Source of the DNA: Bog-532 sp963742875
Lineage (GTDB): Bacteria; Actinomycetota; Actinomycetes; Streptosporangiales; Streptosporangiaceae
Assembly: GCA_963742875.1 (NCBI GenBank)
Contig: CAVUNO010000017.1
Location: 1,426,001-1,490,000, forward strand
DNA length: 64,000 bases
Direction of reading: 5' to 3'
The notes beneath the pieces are model-generated. The model was not told where the DNA came from. It saw only the letters and a program-made list of their open reading frames with translations, and searched no databases. Both the position numbers and the translations under genes were made by a program. Numbering within the stretch: position 1 is the stretch's first letter; each line of letters starts with the position of its first letter. Positions 46,095 through 55,159 of this stretch are shown piece after piece.

Positions 46095-46916
46095 ATGACC
46101 GAGGTGGGCCGAGAGCACCGGGAGCAGCTGCTGGCCGGGAACATGGACCTGGGCCGGCCGGAGAACACGCAGATCATCTTCGCGTCCAAGCTGCCGCGCC
46201 TGGAACGCTGGGAGTCCGCCACCCGGCTGCTGAACCGCCCCGATCAGGTCACCATCAACCTGTCCTTCAAGCATTCCCGGATCAAGATCTACCTGAAAGA
46301 GGATCGCGCGCTACGGGTAGAGACCGTCATCAACGACCCCGGTGACCTGGGCTGCAAGCGGAGTCTGGAGCACCTGGACGAGCTGTCGGCCAAGGCGCGT
46401 GCATGCAACGCCCGGCTGATGGATGCTGTAATAGCCGGCCAGGGCCGCGGCATCCTCGCCAGTCCAGTCTTCGAGCGGACGGCGCGCCCATCTGCGGATG
46501 CGGCGGGACGAAGGGTTCCGGCCATGCGGTTCGGGGACCCCCGGGTGCAGGCCCTGGCCGGTTGCCTCGCCGTATGGGACATGGCCGTCTCCGGCATCAC
46601 GAACAAGAGCTTGCGCGCCTGGATGACCGGCATGCTCGGCACTCCCTACAGCATGAACCAGGCATCGTACGATCTGGCCCGGCTGCGACGCCACGGCCTG
46701 ATCCAGCGGGTACCGCACACGAACACCTACCGGCTGACTTCCGAGGGCCTGACCTTCGCCCTGGTCTACAGCCGCGTGCACGACAAGGTGCTCTACCCGC
46801 TCACCGCGCACGACCAGCCCATCGCCGCGCCCGCACACGTGCGCGCTGCCTGGTGCACCGTCACCCGACATATCGACAGCACCGTCGCCGCCGCCCGGCT
46901 CGGGCGCGCGGCCTGA
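46095..46916 (+). pseudogene. C-terminal half of the same conserved actinobacterial family
   Basis: The frame reads LLAGNMDLGRPENTQIIFAS, NLSFKHSRIKIYLKEDRALR, ETVINDPGDLGCKRSLEHLD, MRFGDPRVQALAGCL, GITNKSLRAWMTGMLG and YDLARLRRHGLIQRV then HTNTYRLTSEG. This is the second half of the family whose N-terminal half lies at 45365-45908 in opposite orientation. The segment linking the two halves is absent. The last block resembles a winged helix. An inversion during transposon activity could explain the head-to-head halves. Confidence 0.65.
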
Positions 46917-46998
46917 ACCCCTGCCCGCCCGCTCACCGCACGGAGAAACCCGAGGTCAAAACTCAGGACAAACGTCAAAGTCCGCGCGCCTCAGAGGC

Positions 46999-47538
46999 CT
47001 AGACGTTCTCGAAGCCCTGCGGGCTGCCGTCCGGGTTATAGCCGGTGGCGATCACGTCGCCGAACCGGACGGGCAGCGGGTCCTGCAAGGGAGTGCCCAC
47101 CGAGTTCACCACGTCACCCGTGACGGAACTGACCGTGCCTATGTCGCCGAAGCGGACTCCGTCGCCCGGGACGTGCCCGGCCCCGCCGAATGCGAGCGCG
47201 TCATCGCCCGTCGTGCAGAACGAGTCGTCCGGGAACGCGCCGTCCGGCGAGGGAAGGAGCGCGCCGGCCGTGTCCGCGTGATCCATCCCGGTGAAGATGT
47301 CCATGAGGTTCGCCCCGTGATCCAGGGCGTCCGCGGCAAGACCGAAAGCGTCGGCCAGGACCACGGAGGTGGCGATCCCCGTGGCGACCACGAAGCCCTT
47401 CCTGACCCGCATCTTGACCGCGGCCTGGTTCTCCGGGGCCACGTCGAAGACGCGCACCCAGCCCTCCCCCAGCTTCTCGCCCCAGGTCCCGCGCAGGCCG
47501 CGAGTGCTCCGGTTGACCGCGAGCGACCAGAATCCCAT
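46999..47538 (-). CDS. Hypothetical protein with one transmembrane segment
   Basis: The 179-residue protein starts MGFWSLAVNRSTRGLRGTWG after a strong site (GAGGAGGGAATA). It has one hydrophobic segment (GFVVATGIATSVVLADAFGL, residues about 48-68) and an acidic, glycine-rich C-terminus with repeated VRFGD motifs (VRFGDIGTVSSVTGD, VRFGDVIATGYNPDG). No family is recognised. Upstream element copy B lies directly before it, as copy A does for the 14310 operon, so it is probably co-regulated with that operon and with the DUF5999 gene. Confidence 0.65.
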   Translation of the reverse strand: MGFWSLAVNRSTRGLRGTWGEKLGEGWVRVFDVAPENQAAVKMRVRKGFVVATGIATSVVLADAFGLAADALDHGANLMDIFTGMDHADTAGALLPSPDGAFPDDSFCTTGDDALAFGGAGHVPGDGVRFGDIGTVSSVTGDVVNSVGTPLQDPLPVRFGDVIATGYNPDGSPQGFENV

Positions 47539-47592
47539 TATTCCCTCCTCGGAACTGACGTGCTCCTACCCGTACGTACCTGCCCGGCGGCC

Positions 47593-47683
47593 TTCCGAGG
47601 CCCGGGCTAATTCCACGGTGCCGCCGGGTCCAGGCAAACACCACACAGGTCCGGGCACGGGAGACCCACAGGATCGCGCATCC
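47593..47683 (-). promoter_or_regulatory. Conserved ~100-bp upstream element, copy B
   Basis: This matches copy A (14150) and copy C (50060) in reverse orientation and ends about 55 bp before the 47538 gene. It is also the first part of the 558-bp direct duplication shared with 50079-50638; similarity between B and C stops at TTCCGAGG, exactly where the downstream genes begin to differ. Confidence 0.55.
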
Positions 47684-48150
47684 CGGGGAGGGCACGGGCT
47701 GGCGCCGACCCGTGAGGATGCGATACTCGAACGCATGCTCGACGACAAGCGGCCGGAAGCCGACCGGATTCTTTCGCCCAGTGACCGAGAGGAGCGGCGC
47801 CGCGCGAGGGTGGCATGAGCCGACGACCAGCTGCCAGGTGCGGAGGAGCGCGGCCGGGGCGGGACGGCTGGGATGGGTGCCGTGCCGGGTGAGGTGGGGC
47901 GGTGTGTGCGGTGGCCACCGTTGTTCCTGGCGGCGTATGCTCGGCGTGGATGGCGCCGTCTGCGGGCTAGCTAGGGGGGAGAGGCTGTGGCCGAGTCGCC
48001 GGTTACCCTCGCCGCTGTCCTGCGGAAGCTGCGCATCGATGCCGGGCTGACCCAGGAGGAGCTGGCCGAGGCGGCGGGGGTGGGCCCGCGCACCGTCAGT
48101 GATCTGGAGCGGGGCGTCAACCTGACCGCCCGTAAAGACACCGCCCGCCT
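47593..48150. repeat. 558-bp direct repeat, truncated copy of 50079-50638
   Basis: It is nearly identical to 50079-50638 over its full length (two single-base indels plus a few substitutions). It spans upstream element, intergenic region and the first 54 codons of the HTH gene. The copy breaks at CCGCCCGCCT and continues into an integrase fragment, showing a rearranged duplicate. Confidence 0.85.
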
Positions 48151-48352
48151 TGCTCTCCCGGGTGATCGGCGGGCGCACCGGCGGGCCGCTGTTCCTCGCC
48201 ACCCCCCAGGCTCGCCATCCCGTGGCCACGATCGACCTGTACCCCGCGACCGGGCGGGCCCGCCTGTCCTACCGGCGGGCGAGGTGTTCACCGCCGCCAC
48301 CGGCTGGACACTCCACCAGCTCCGCTCCGCCACACCGGGATCCGGGAACTGA
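47987..48352 (+). pseudogene. Truncated HTH (Xre) N-terminus joined to an integrase C-terminal fragment
   Basis: GTG 47987 opens the same frame as the HTH-SIR2 gene (ESPVTLAAVLRKLRIDAGLT) for 54 codons. At 48151 the sequence switches to a tyrosine-recombinase C-terminal region in another frame (LSRVIGGRTGGPLFLATP, then DLYPATGRARLSYRRA), and after a further shift VFTAATGWTLHQLR. The integrase part resembles those of Tn3 elements 2 and 4. No functional protein is expected. Confidence 0.75.
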
Positions 48353-48391
48353 AAGACAACGGGCTGGTTGTTTTCGTGATCTTGTTGGGGG

Positions 48392-49257
48392 CTATGCGGG
48401 AATGCGCAGCGGCCGGGGCCTTCGCTGCGGAGTTCGGCGTCGATGTCTAAGAAGTAGGTGCCGGTCGTGCTGCGCTGGTGTCAGGTGGGCGACGGCTTCG
48501 TCGGTGACCTCGACACCCTCATCGCGCAGGCTGCCGGAGGACCGCCTCCAGCGCCGCGACTGCGTCGTGCAGCTCGGCGTCGGGCGCTCGAGCTGACAGT
48601 GCAGATCCGGGGCGGTGCCGGTGATGGTGCAGATGTCGTCGCGCTGCTCGGCCCACCGCTCAGCCGCGACAGCAGCAGGGTGGCCGGGTCGATGTAGCGA
48701 CGCGAGCCGGGCACCCACAGATCGCAGTAGCGCGCAGCCCGGCCTGCACACCGACAGCACGCTCAGCTCCCAGTAATGCCGGTAGGCGGAGCCGCGGTCC
48801 AGCCCGCGGGTGGTGTCGAGGTACCGTGCCACCGGGCCGACACGAACACGGTCGCCTCGACGGTCGCCGCCTCGGCGGGCACGATAGTACGCCTGCCCGC
48901 GTTCAGCCCGGCGGGCAGCTGCGACAGGTCCAGCTGATCGGCACCATGACGGCGCAGGCACTCCAGCTTGGCCGGGCCTTGAGCACCTCCGGGGTAGCGG
49001 TCGTGGCGCCGCTGCGAAGCCACGCCAGGCGGGTAATGCCAAGGTCCGGGTCGACATCGAGTAGCCCGTCCAGTTGCATAGGCCTCGGCGGCTGCAGCAG
49101 CGGGGCCAGGCGGCTCGGCGCGGTTGAAGCCGGCCAGCCAGGACTGATCGTCAGCGGATAGGGTGAAGTAGGTAACCGCGTCCGCATCCGCAATCTCACC
49201 TGGCCAGCCACTTAGCCGGGCAAGCTCCGGATGGGACAAGTAGCGGACCGGCATCAC
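48392..49257 (-). pseudogene. tnpA: Tn3-family transposase remnants (element 5)
   Basis: From 49257 the frame starts VRYLSHPELARLSGWPGEIA, then AVTYFTLSADDQSWLAGFNR, the N-terminus of a Tn3 transposase. After frameshifts a middle piece reads SAYRHYWELSVLSVC with DDICTITGTAPDL, and a C-terminal scrap reads VTDEAVAHLTPAQHDRH. At least two large internal deletions reduce a protein of about 1000 residues to less than 300 codons. No inverted repeats were recognised. Confidence 0.7.
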
Positions 49258-49641
49258 GCCTCCAGGGCGGCCCGGACCGGGCCGTCACAGCACGCTAGCC
49301 AGCCCCCTCGCGGAAACAACCAGATTCGCTCCGTTGCTAAGCCGACCCGTGGTGGACTGCGCCCGGCGCAACTTCGGGCACGGGCCGGAGATGACCTGGC
49401 CGCTGGCCGGGCGGCTCGGCCTGGCCCGCTTCCTGATGCCCGCCCCGGCCAGCTGCTCCCCGCGCCGCGACCCCCTGGCCAGATCACCGCCACCATGACC
49501 ACCAACCCGCCGCCGCATGCCGGGCCCGAATCTACGTCGCCACCGCGAACGTCGCCGTCATGGACATCCTGAACGGCGAACAGCCGGCCACGCTGCAGAC
49601 GAGATGCACAGGCCGGCGAGACCCCCGTGCGGGGCCATACG
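49258..49641. other. No recognisable gene
   Basis: Short frames on both strands have biased composition but no family resemblance. It probably consists of decayed DNA between the Tn3 remnant and the small-gene pair. Confidence 0.4.
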
Positions 49642-49806
49642 TCAGGGGCGGGGGCGGCGCGGGCGATCTGGGGTAGCGGCGGCGGCCCTTACGGCCCGGC
49701 CGCTCTGCCGCGCCTGCCCGCGCGCACGGCGCTTCCTGTCCTGCTCCTCGGTCAGCCAATCGTCGGCGTCGGTCTCGATGAACAACGTCACGAACATGGG
49801 ATGCAT
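49642..49806 (-). CDS. 54-aa small conserved-type protein
   Basis: ATG 49806 follows AGGAGG with 5-nt spacing. The product (MHPMFVTLFIETDADDWLTE then EQDRKRRARGQARQSGRAVR) has a hydrophobic start and a highly basic tail, a pattern I recognise from small actinomycete proteins adjacent to DUF5999 genes. It lies 25 bp downstream of the DUF5999 gene on the same strand, so the two form a unit under upstream element copy C. Function unknown. Confidence 0.55.
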   Translation of the reverse strand: MHPMFVTLFIETDADDWLTEEQDRKRRARGQARQSGRAVRAAAATPDRPRRPRP

Positions 49807-49831
49807 GATGGTCCTCCTGCGTTCTCGCGTG

Positions 49832-50032
49832 TCACGCGGCGGCCAGCCGGGCGGGGGCGGGGCGCTGCGGGGGAATCACCCGGCCGCCGGGAAGGATCGC
49901 ACCGGTGTCGTCGAACACGATCACTCCGTTGCACAGCAGGCTCCATCCCTGCTCGGGGTGAAAGGCGACCGTGCGGGCGGCGGCGTGGTCGCGGTGGTCA
50001 GCCGGGGGACACGGGGGTCGGTGTGAACACAT
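49832..50032 (-). CDS. DUF5999 family protein
   Basis: The 66-residue protein MCSHRPPCPPADHRDHAAAR, TVAFHPEQGWSLLCNGVIVF, DDTGAILPGG matches the DUF5999 pattern of actinomycetes (N-terminal C.H.P.C.., then HPEQGWSLLCNGV..F.DTG..LPDG). The N-terminal Cys/His cluster might bind a metal. It is preceded by upstream element copy C and is divergent from the HTH-SIR2 gene. Function not established. Confidence 0.8.
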   Translation of the reverse strand: MCSHRPPCPPADHRDHAAARTVAFHPEQGWSLLCNGVIVFDDTGAILPGGRVIPPQRPAPARLAAA

Positions 50033-50059
50033 GGCGCACCTCTGGTCTGGCTTTCGCTT

Positions 50060-50170
50060 CGCTGCCCTGGCTCCGTCGTTCCGAGGCCCGGGCTAATTCC
50101 ACGGTGCCGCCGGGTCCAGGCAAACACCACACAGGTCCGGGCACGGGAGACCCACAGGATCGGCGCATCC
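50060..50170 (-). promoter_or_regulatory. Conserved ~100-bp upstream element, copy C
   Basis: This is the longest match to copy A: similarity continues beyond TTCGGAA through CGACGGAGC and AGGGCAGCG, which copy B lacks. It ends 28 bp before the DUF5999 start codon. Confidence 0.55.
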
Positions 50171-50638
50171 CGGGGAGGGCACCGGGCTGGCGCCGATCCG
50201 TGAGGATGCGATACTCGAACGCATGCTCGACGACAAGCGGCCGGAAGCCGACCGGATTCTTTCGCCCAGTGACCGAGAGGAGCGGCGCCGCGCGAGGGTG
50301 GCATGAGCCGACGACCAGCTGCCAGGTGCGGAGGAGCGCGGCCGGGGCGGGACGGCTGGGATGGGTGCCGTGCCGGGTGAGGTGGGGCGGTGTGTGCGGT
50401 GGCCACCGTTGTTCCTGGCGGCGTATGCTCGGCGTGGATGGCGCCGTCTGCGGGCTAGCTAGGGGGGAGAGGCTGTGGCCGAGTCGCCGGTTACCCTCGC
50501 CGCTGTCCTGCGGAAGCTGCGCATCGATGCCGGGCTGACCCAGGAGGAGCTGGCCGAGGCGGCGGGGGTGGGCCCGCGCACCGTCAGTGATCTGGAGCGG
50601 GGCGTCAACCTGACCGCCCGTAAAGACACCGCCCGCCT
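50079..50638. repeat. 560-bp direct repeat, intact copy
   Basis: Partner of 47593-48150. Here the HTH frame continues without break into the SIR2 domain, so this is the original and the other is the damaged duplicate. Confidence 0.85.
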
Positions 50639-51692
50639 GCTGGCCAATGCGCTGCACTTGACCGGCCCGTCCAGAGCGCAGTTCGAGGCGGTCGCGCGGG
50701 GCCGCGCCGTGCCTGGTCCCGAGCCATGGCCGTTCGCTTTGCGTCCAGACGAGGATCACTACCGGATGGTTGCCAGATGTGCTGGCAACCTGGTGGTGTT
50801 CCTCGGCGCGGGCGCGAACGCAGATGACCACGACGGGCCCTGGTCGCCGGACTCTGGCGGGCTCCCGGATGACCGGGACCTTGCGCAATATCTGGCCTCC
50901 CACGCTGGGCTGACGAACGCGCCGCTGCATCTGGCTGAGGTCGCGCAATACGCGGGGGCGATGCACGGTGAGATCGAGCTGTTCGGCTGGGTCAGGCGGG
51001 TTGTCCGGGTCGACTCGAAGCCGGGGCCGGTGCACGGATATCTGGCGGGCCTTCCCGCACGGCTCGGAAAACGCTGCCAGATGATTGTCACGCCGAAGTA
51101 CGACGCAGCGCTCGAAAAGGCATTCAGGGAAGCAAACGAGGACTTCGACGTGGCGGTGTACATGGCGCCGGGGACGGACCAGGCAGGCAGGTTCGTTCAC
51201 CTGCCCTGGGGGGAGCCACCGAGGCCCATCGGCAAGCCCAACGAGTATGCGGAGTTCCCGATCGTCACCGAGGACCGCAGGCTGCGGCGCACCGTGATCG
51301 TCAGGATCAACGGCGCGGTGGATGACCCGGCGGCGGGCTTCCCGTGGGAGGACAACTACGTGATTACCGAGGATCACTACATCGACTACCTGAGCGGCCG
51401 TCCGGCCGAGGAGGTTGTGCCGGGGCAGATCCTCGCGAAGCTGCGGAAAGCGAACTACCTGTTCCTCGGCTACACGATTGCTGATTGGCCGCTCAGGGTC
51501 TTCCTGCAACGGATCTGGCGGGGCGCGAGGCTCGGGCGCGCCAAGTACTGGGCGGTCGAGCCCCAGCCCGGCGTGCTAGAGCGAGACCTCTGGCAGCAAG
51601 CGGGCGTAACCCTCTACCAGAGCAGCCTTACCGATTACCTGAAGGGGCTTGACGATTTCCTCGACGACCACCCCGGCGAAGCGCAGCCGTGA
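50475..51692 (+). CDS. HTH (Xre)-SIR2 domain fusion protein
   Basis: The 405-residue protein has an Xre-type HTH at residues 8-60 (LRKLRIDAGLTQEELAEAAG then VGPRTVSDLERG) and a linker. A SIR2-like domain from about 100 has LVVFLGAGAN (105-114), QMIVTPKYDAALEKAF (202-217), VRINGAVDD (276-284) and LFLGYTIADWPLRVFL near 350. SIR2 domains of this type are NAD-consuming effectors in anti-phage systems. The HG motif normally carrying the catalytic His reads NG (Asn 279). GGGGGGAGAGG precedes GTG 50475. The stop overlaps the next start, so the STAND protein is translationally coupled. The HTH suggests autoregulation. Confidence 0.85.
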   Translation: MAESPVTLAAVLRKLRIDAGLTQEELAEAAGVGPRTVSDLERGVNLTARKDTARLLANALHLTGPSRAQFEAVARGRAVPGPEPWPFALRPDEDHYRMVARCAGNLVVFLGAGANADDHDGPWSPDSGGLPDDRDLAQYLASHAGLTNAPLHLAEVAQYAGAMHGEIELFGWVRRVVRVDSKPGPVHGYLAGLPARLGKRCQMIVTPKYDAALEKAFREANEDFDVAVYMAPGTDQAGRFVHLPWGEPPRPIGKPNEYAEFPIVTEDRRLRRTVIVRINGAVDDPAAGFPWEDNYVITEDHYIDYLSGRPAEEVVPGQILAKLRKANYLFLGYTIADWPLRVFLQRIWRGARLGRAKYWAVEPQPGVLERDLWQQAGVTLYQSSLTDYLKGLDDFLDDHPGEAQP

Positions 51693-54600
51693 GCGAGCTT
51701 GAAGGAGCGGTCGAGCCTCGCGACTGCCCGTACCTTGGCCTCGATTACTACCAGGAGAAGTTCGGCGCCTGGTTTTTCGGGCGTGAGGCCGACGGCGATA
51801 AGATCATCACTAACCTGCAGGCCGCGCGTCTGACGCTGCTGCACGCCGAGAGCGGCGTCGGCAAGAGTTCGCTCCTGCACGCGGGCGTGGCGTGGCGGCT
51901 TCGCCGCCACCTCGCCCGCCCGGGCCGGCCACTCCCGGGTGCCATCGTTGACGTCCCGGTCGTCTTCAGCTCGTGGCAGGACAACCCCGTCCCGGGGCTG
52001 GTCGGTGCGATTCGCAGGGCGATCGGGCCGTTCCTGACGGGCCGTCCAGGACGCGGCCTGCGGGCCGACCGGCTGGACGCGGCAATTGAAGCGGCGGCGG
52101 ACGCGGCGAACGCGAGCCTGCTTGTCATCCTCGACCAGTTCGAGGAGTACTTCCTCTATCGTTCCCGTGAGCCCACGCCCGAGCGGTTTGCCGACGAGCT
52201 CGCCCGCTGCATTAACCGGGCTGATCTGCCCGCCAATTTCCTCATCGCGATCCGCGAGGACGCCTACGCGAGCCTGGGCGACCTGTTCAAGGGCCGGATC
52301 GCCAACGTCTACAGAAACTATCTCCACATCAACTATCTCGACCGGGCGTCGGCGGAAAAGGCGATACGGGAGCCGCTCAAGATCTACAACGGGCAGCCTG
52401 ACGTTGGTGAGCACGTCAAGATCCAGGACGAGCTCGTCGAGGCCGTGCTCGACCAGGTGCGGGCCTACGACGCCGACGGCGACCCACTGCAGGGCCGAGC
52501 AGCGGCCGCGAACGGCGGCGGCCGCGTCGCAACCCCGCTGTTGCAGCTGGTGATGGAGACGGTCTGGCAGCGAGAGCGCGCCGAGGGCTCACCCGAACTG
52601 CGCCTGGCGACGCTGCAGAACCTAGAGGGCGTCGGGAAAATCGTCGACACCCATCTGGGGAAGGCACTCCACGCCCTGGGCCGCGGCGAACGCCAGACCG
52701 CGATCGATATGTTCGACCACCTCGTCACCCCGTCCGGGGGCAAGATCGCGGAATCCGTCCCCGATCTGGCGCAGCGCACCGGACACAGCGAGCAGCAGGC
52801 CAGCAGCGTCCTGGACAAGCTCGATCACGCGCGCATCGTCAGGCCAGTCCCCGCACCACCAGGGCAGGACCCCCTGCGGTTCCGCCGCTACGAGATCTTC
52901 CACGACGTGCTCACGCCGACCATTAACCGCACCATCGCCGCACGCGAAGAGCGGCGCCGCGCGCGGGCGCGGCTCCGGGGCCTGGCCGCGTTGGCGCTCG
53001 GCCTGCTGGTCGCTGCACTCGTCGTGGGCACGATCGTGCTGTGGCGCCTCACCGTCTCCAACCGCGATACCGCCGAATCGCGCCAGTTGGCAGCGGCTGC
53101 GGATGTGAACGTCGCGCGCGATCCGGAGCTGAGCGCGCTGCTGGCTCTGCAAGGCCTGCGCCTGCGCGACACGAGCCAGGCGGAGGCCGCGCTGCGGGCG
53201 GCGCTGCCAGAAGTGCAGGAGGTGAGGACGTTCCCAGACGGGACTGTTGTGCTTTGCGCGGTGTTCGATCCTGTCAACGTGAACCTGGTCGCTAGTGCCG
53301 ACAAGAACGGCGTCGCTTGGATCTGGGACGTCAAGACCGAGCGCCACCTTGTGCGCCTGTCGCCGCAGGGCTACACGGTCACTCGAACCGCCGACGACGT
53401 GGCCTTCAATCCGGTCGGCACGGAGGTCGCGGTCGGCTACTCGGATGGCACGGTGGCCCTGTTCGACGCTCGCAGCGGGAAAGAACTGCGGTCGGCCAAC
53501 GCCGGGGCGACGGTCAACGACGCCCGGTTCGTCGGCAGCACAGGCGAGCTGGCCATCGCAACGGACAGCGGTGTCGAACTGTGGCTACCGGGGGATGGGT
53601 CGAGCTGCTGCGACGTACTGTCATCCAGCGAGCAGGCAAACACTATCGCCGTTGACCCGCGCAACCCGATGGAGTTCGCCGTCGCCACCGACAATGGCAC
53701 GGTTATCTGGAAGCTCCGAGGTGACCTACGCCCCATGCAGCACCGATCACTAGGCCAGGGGCAACCGGCGGGTCTGCGCGATGACGATGCCGAATTCAGC
53801 CCCGATGGCAGCGAGGTCGTGACCGCTGACGGCTATGACGGAAAGGTGAGGGTGTACAGTCTCACCACCTTCCAGGAGGTGATGACCCTAGACGCGGGCG
53901 AGGAAAACCCCACCAGCGTGGCGTTCGGCCCGGATGGGAAGCAAATCGTAGCCGGGTACTTGAGCGGGACGGCGCGCGTCTGGGACGCTGTCACCGGACT
54001 CCAGCTGACGCTGCTCGCACGCAATGCCAGTGCCGTTGACACGGCCCGGTTCAACGCTGACGGCAGCAAGGTCGTGACGGCAAGCGATGACGGCACGATC
54101 CGCGTCTGGCACGCCCAGCCGCGCGAGCTGCAGACAGCGTTCACCAGTTCATATAGCGGCGGCACGCCGAACCTGCCGAACCCCGTCTTGGCGGCCGAGT
54201 ACAGCTCTGACGGCGGCCGGATACTCACCGTTGACAACTCCGGGAATGCCTACGTGTTCACGGCCAGTGGCCAGCAGCGGGCCGTCATCAATCCCGGCAA
54301 CGCGGTGGCCGTGAACTCTGCGCGGTTCAATCGCGCAGGCACGGAGATCGTCACGGCCGACTCGGACGGGACGGTGGACCTGTGGCATGCCACCGGCACC
54401 AACTACACGCAGATCCCCCTCCCCTCACCCATCCACCTGAACGGGTCGGTGCTGTACGCCGCCTTCAGTCCAGACGGGTCCCGCATCGCGGTCGTGACCA
54501 CCAACGACACGGCAAAGGTATTTAGCACGCAGACCGGCCAGCTGCTGCAGACGCTCAACCCGGGTCACCGTTTCTACCTCACGGTGGCCGTGTTCAGCCC

Positions 54601-55159
54601 GAGCGGGCGCCAGATCCTCACCGGTGATCGCAACGGCCAGGTGGAGGTGTGGGACGCCGCCACCGGACACGAGATCCGGACGCTGGGCACACCTGGTCCA
54701 TATATCAGCGACGTCGAATTCAACAGCAGCGGCAGTGAGTTCGTGACACTGTCCGACCTCGGAGTCGTAACCATCTGGGCCGCAAGCGACGACCGGCAGC
54801 TGCTCCCGCCGATCAATGCGTGCCCGAGACCCAGCACGGCGTCGTTCAGCCCTGATGGCAGCAAGATCGTGGTTGCCTGTGGTGACGGCAGCGCGCCGGT
54901 GTTCGACGCCGCCACCGGCGAGCAGCTGACCATGCTGCAGGCAGCCAACGCAGGACAGGTCAACAGCGCCGCGTTCAGTCCGGACGGTAAGAGCATCGTC
55001 ACGGCATTCGACGCCGACGGTACTGGTGGCGTGCGGATCTGGAGTTCCCAGCTGGCGACACCTTCGCTAACTACGCTCGAACGGCTCGCCGAACAGCGCG
55101 TCACCCGCCAGCTCACGGCGGCCGAGCGCCAGGAGTACCTCACCGGCATCAGCGGCTAG
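51689..55159 (+). CDS. nSTAND1-like NTPase with transmembrane helix and WD40 repeats
   Basis: The 1156-residue protein opens with CPYLGLDYYQEKFGAWFFGR, typical of nSTAND1 proteins. It has Walker A AESGVGKSS (53-61), Walker B LLVILDQFEE (144-153) and a helical region to about 425. One transmembrane helix follows (LAALALGLLVAALVVGTIVL). Then a SRQLAAAADVN...LSALLALQGLR segment leads into about a dozen WD40-like repeats (FSPDGSEVVTADG, FGPDGKQIVAGY, FSPDGSKIVVAC, FSPDGKSIVTAF). It overlaps the HTH-SIR2 gene by 4 bp. Together they fit a sensor (WD40/STAND) and effector (SIR2) defence pair acting at the membrane; this role is inferred. Confidence 0.85.
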   Translation: MSELEGAVEPRDCPYLGLDYYQEKFGAWFFGREADGDKIITNLQAARLTLLHAESGVGKSSLLHAGVAWRLRRHLARPGRPLPGAIVDVPVVFSSWQDNPVPGLVGAIRRAIGPFLTGRPGRGLRADRLDAAIEAAADAANASLLVILDQFEEYFLYRSREPTPERFADELARCINRADLPANFLIAIREDAYASLGDLFKGRIANVYRNYLHINYLDRASAEKAIREPLKIYNGQPDVGEHVKIQDELVEAVLDQVRAYDADGDPLQGRAAAANGGGRVATPLLQLVMETVWQRERAEGSPELRLATLQNLEGVGKIVDTHLGKALHALGRGERQTAIDMFDHLVTPSGGKIAESVPDLAQRTGHSEQQASSVLDKLDHARIVRPVPAPPGQDPLRFRRYEIFHDVLTPTINRTIAAREERRRARARLRGLAALALGLLVAALVVGTIVLWRLTVSNRDTAESRQLAAAADVNVARDPELSALLALQGLRLRDTSQAEAALRAALPEVQEVRTFPDGTVVLCAVFDPVNVNLVASADKNGVAWIWDVKTERHLVRLSPQGYTVTRTADDVAFNPVGTEVAVGYSDGTVALFDARSGKELRSANAGATVNDARFVGSTGELAIATDSGVELWLPGDGSSCCDVLSSSEQANTIAVDPRNPMEFAVATDNGTVIWKLRGDLRPMQHRSLGQGQPAGLRDDDAEFSPDGSEVVTADGYDGKVRVYSLTTFQEVMTLDAGEENPTSVAFGPDGKQIVAGYLSGTARVWDAVTGLQLTLLARNASAVDTARFNADGSKVVTASDDGTIRVWHAQPRELQTAFTSSYSGGTPNLPNPVLAAEYSSDGGRILTVDNSGNAYVFTASGQQRAVINPGNAVAVNSARFNRAGTEIVTADSDGTVDLWHATGTNYTQIPLPSPIHLNGSVLYAAFSPDGSRIAVVTTNDTAKVFSTQTGQLLQTLNPGHRFYLTVAVFSPSGRQILTGDRNGQVEVWDAATGHEIRTLGTPGPYISDVEFNSSGSEFVTLSDLGVVTIWAASDDRQLLPPINACPRPSTASFSPDGSKIVVACGDGSAPVFDAATGEQLTMLQAANAGQVNSAAFSPDGKSIVTAFDADGTGGVRIWSSQLATPSLTTLERLAEQRVTRQLTAAERQEYLTGISG

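Noticed and set aside
47712..47818. Small protein ending REDAILERMLDDKRPEADRI in the duplicated leader
   Set aside because: Coding-like in both copies, but no start codon is found in frame; may be a relic, so not annotated as a gene.
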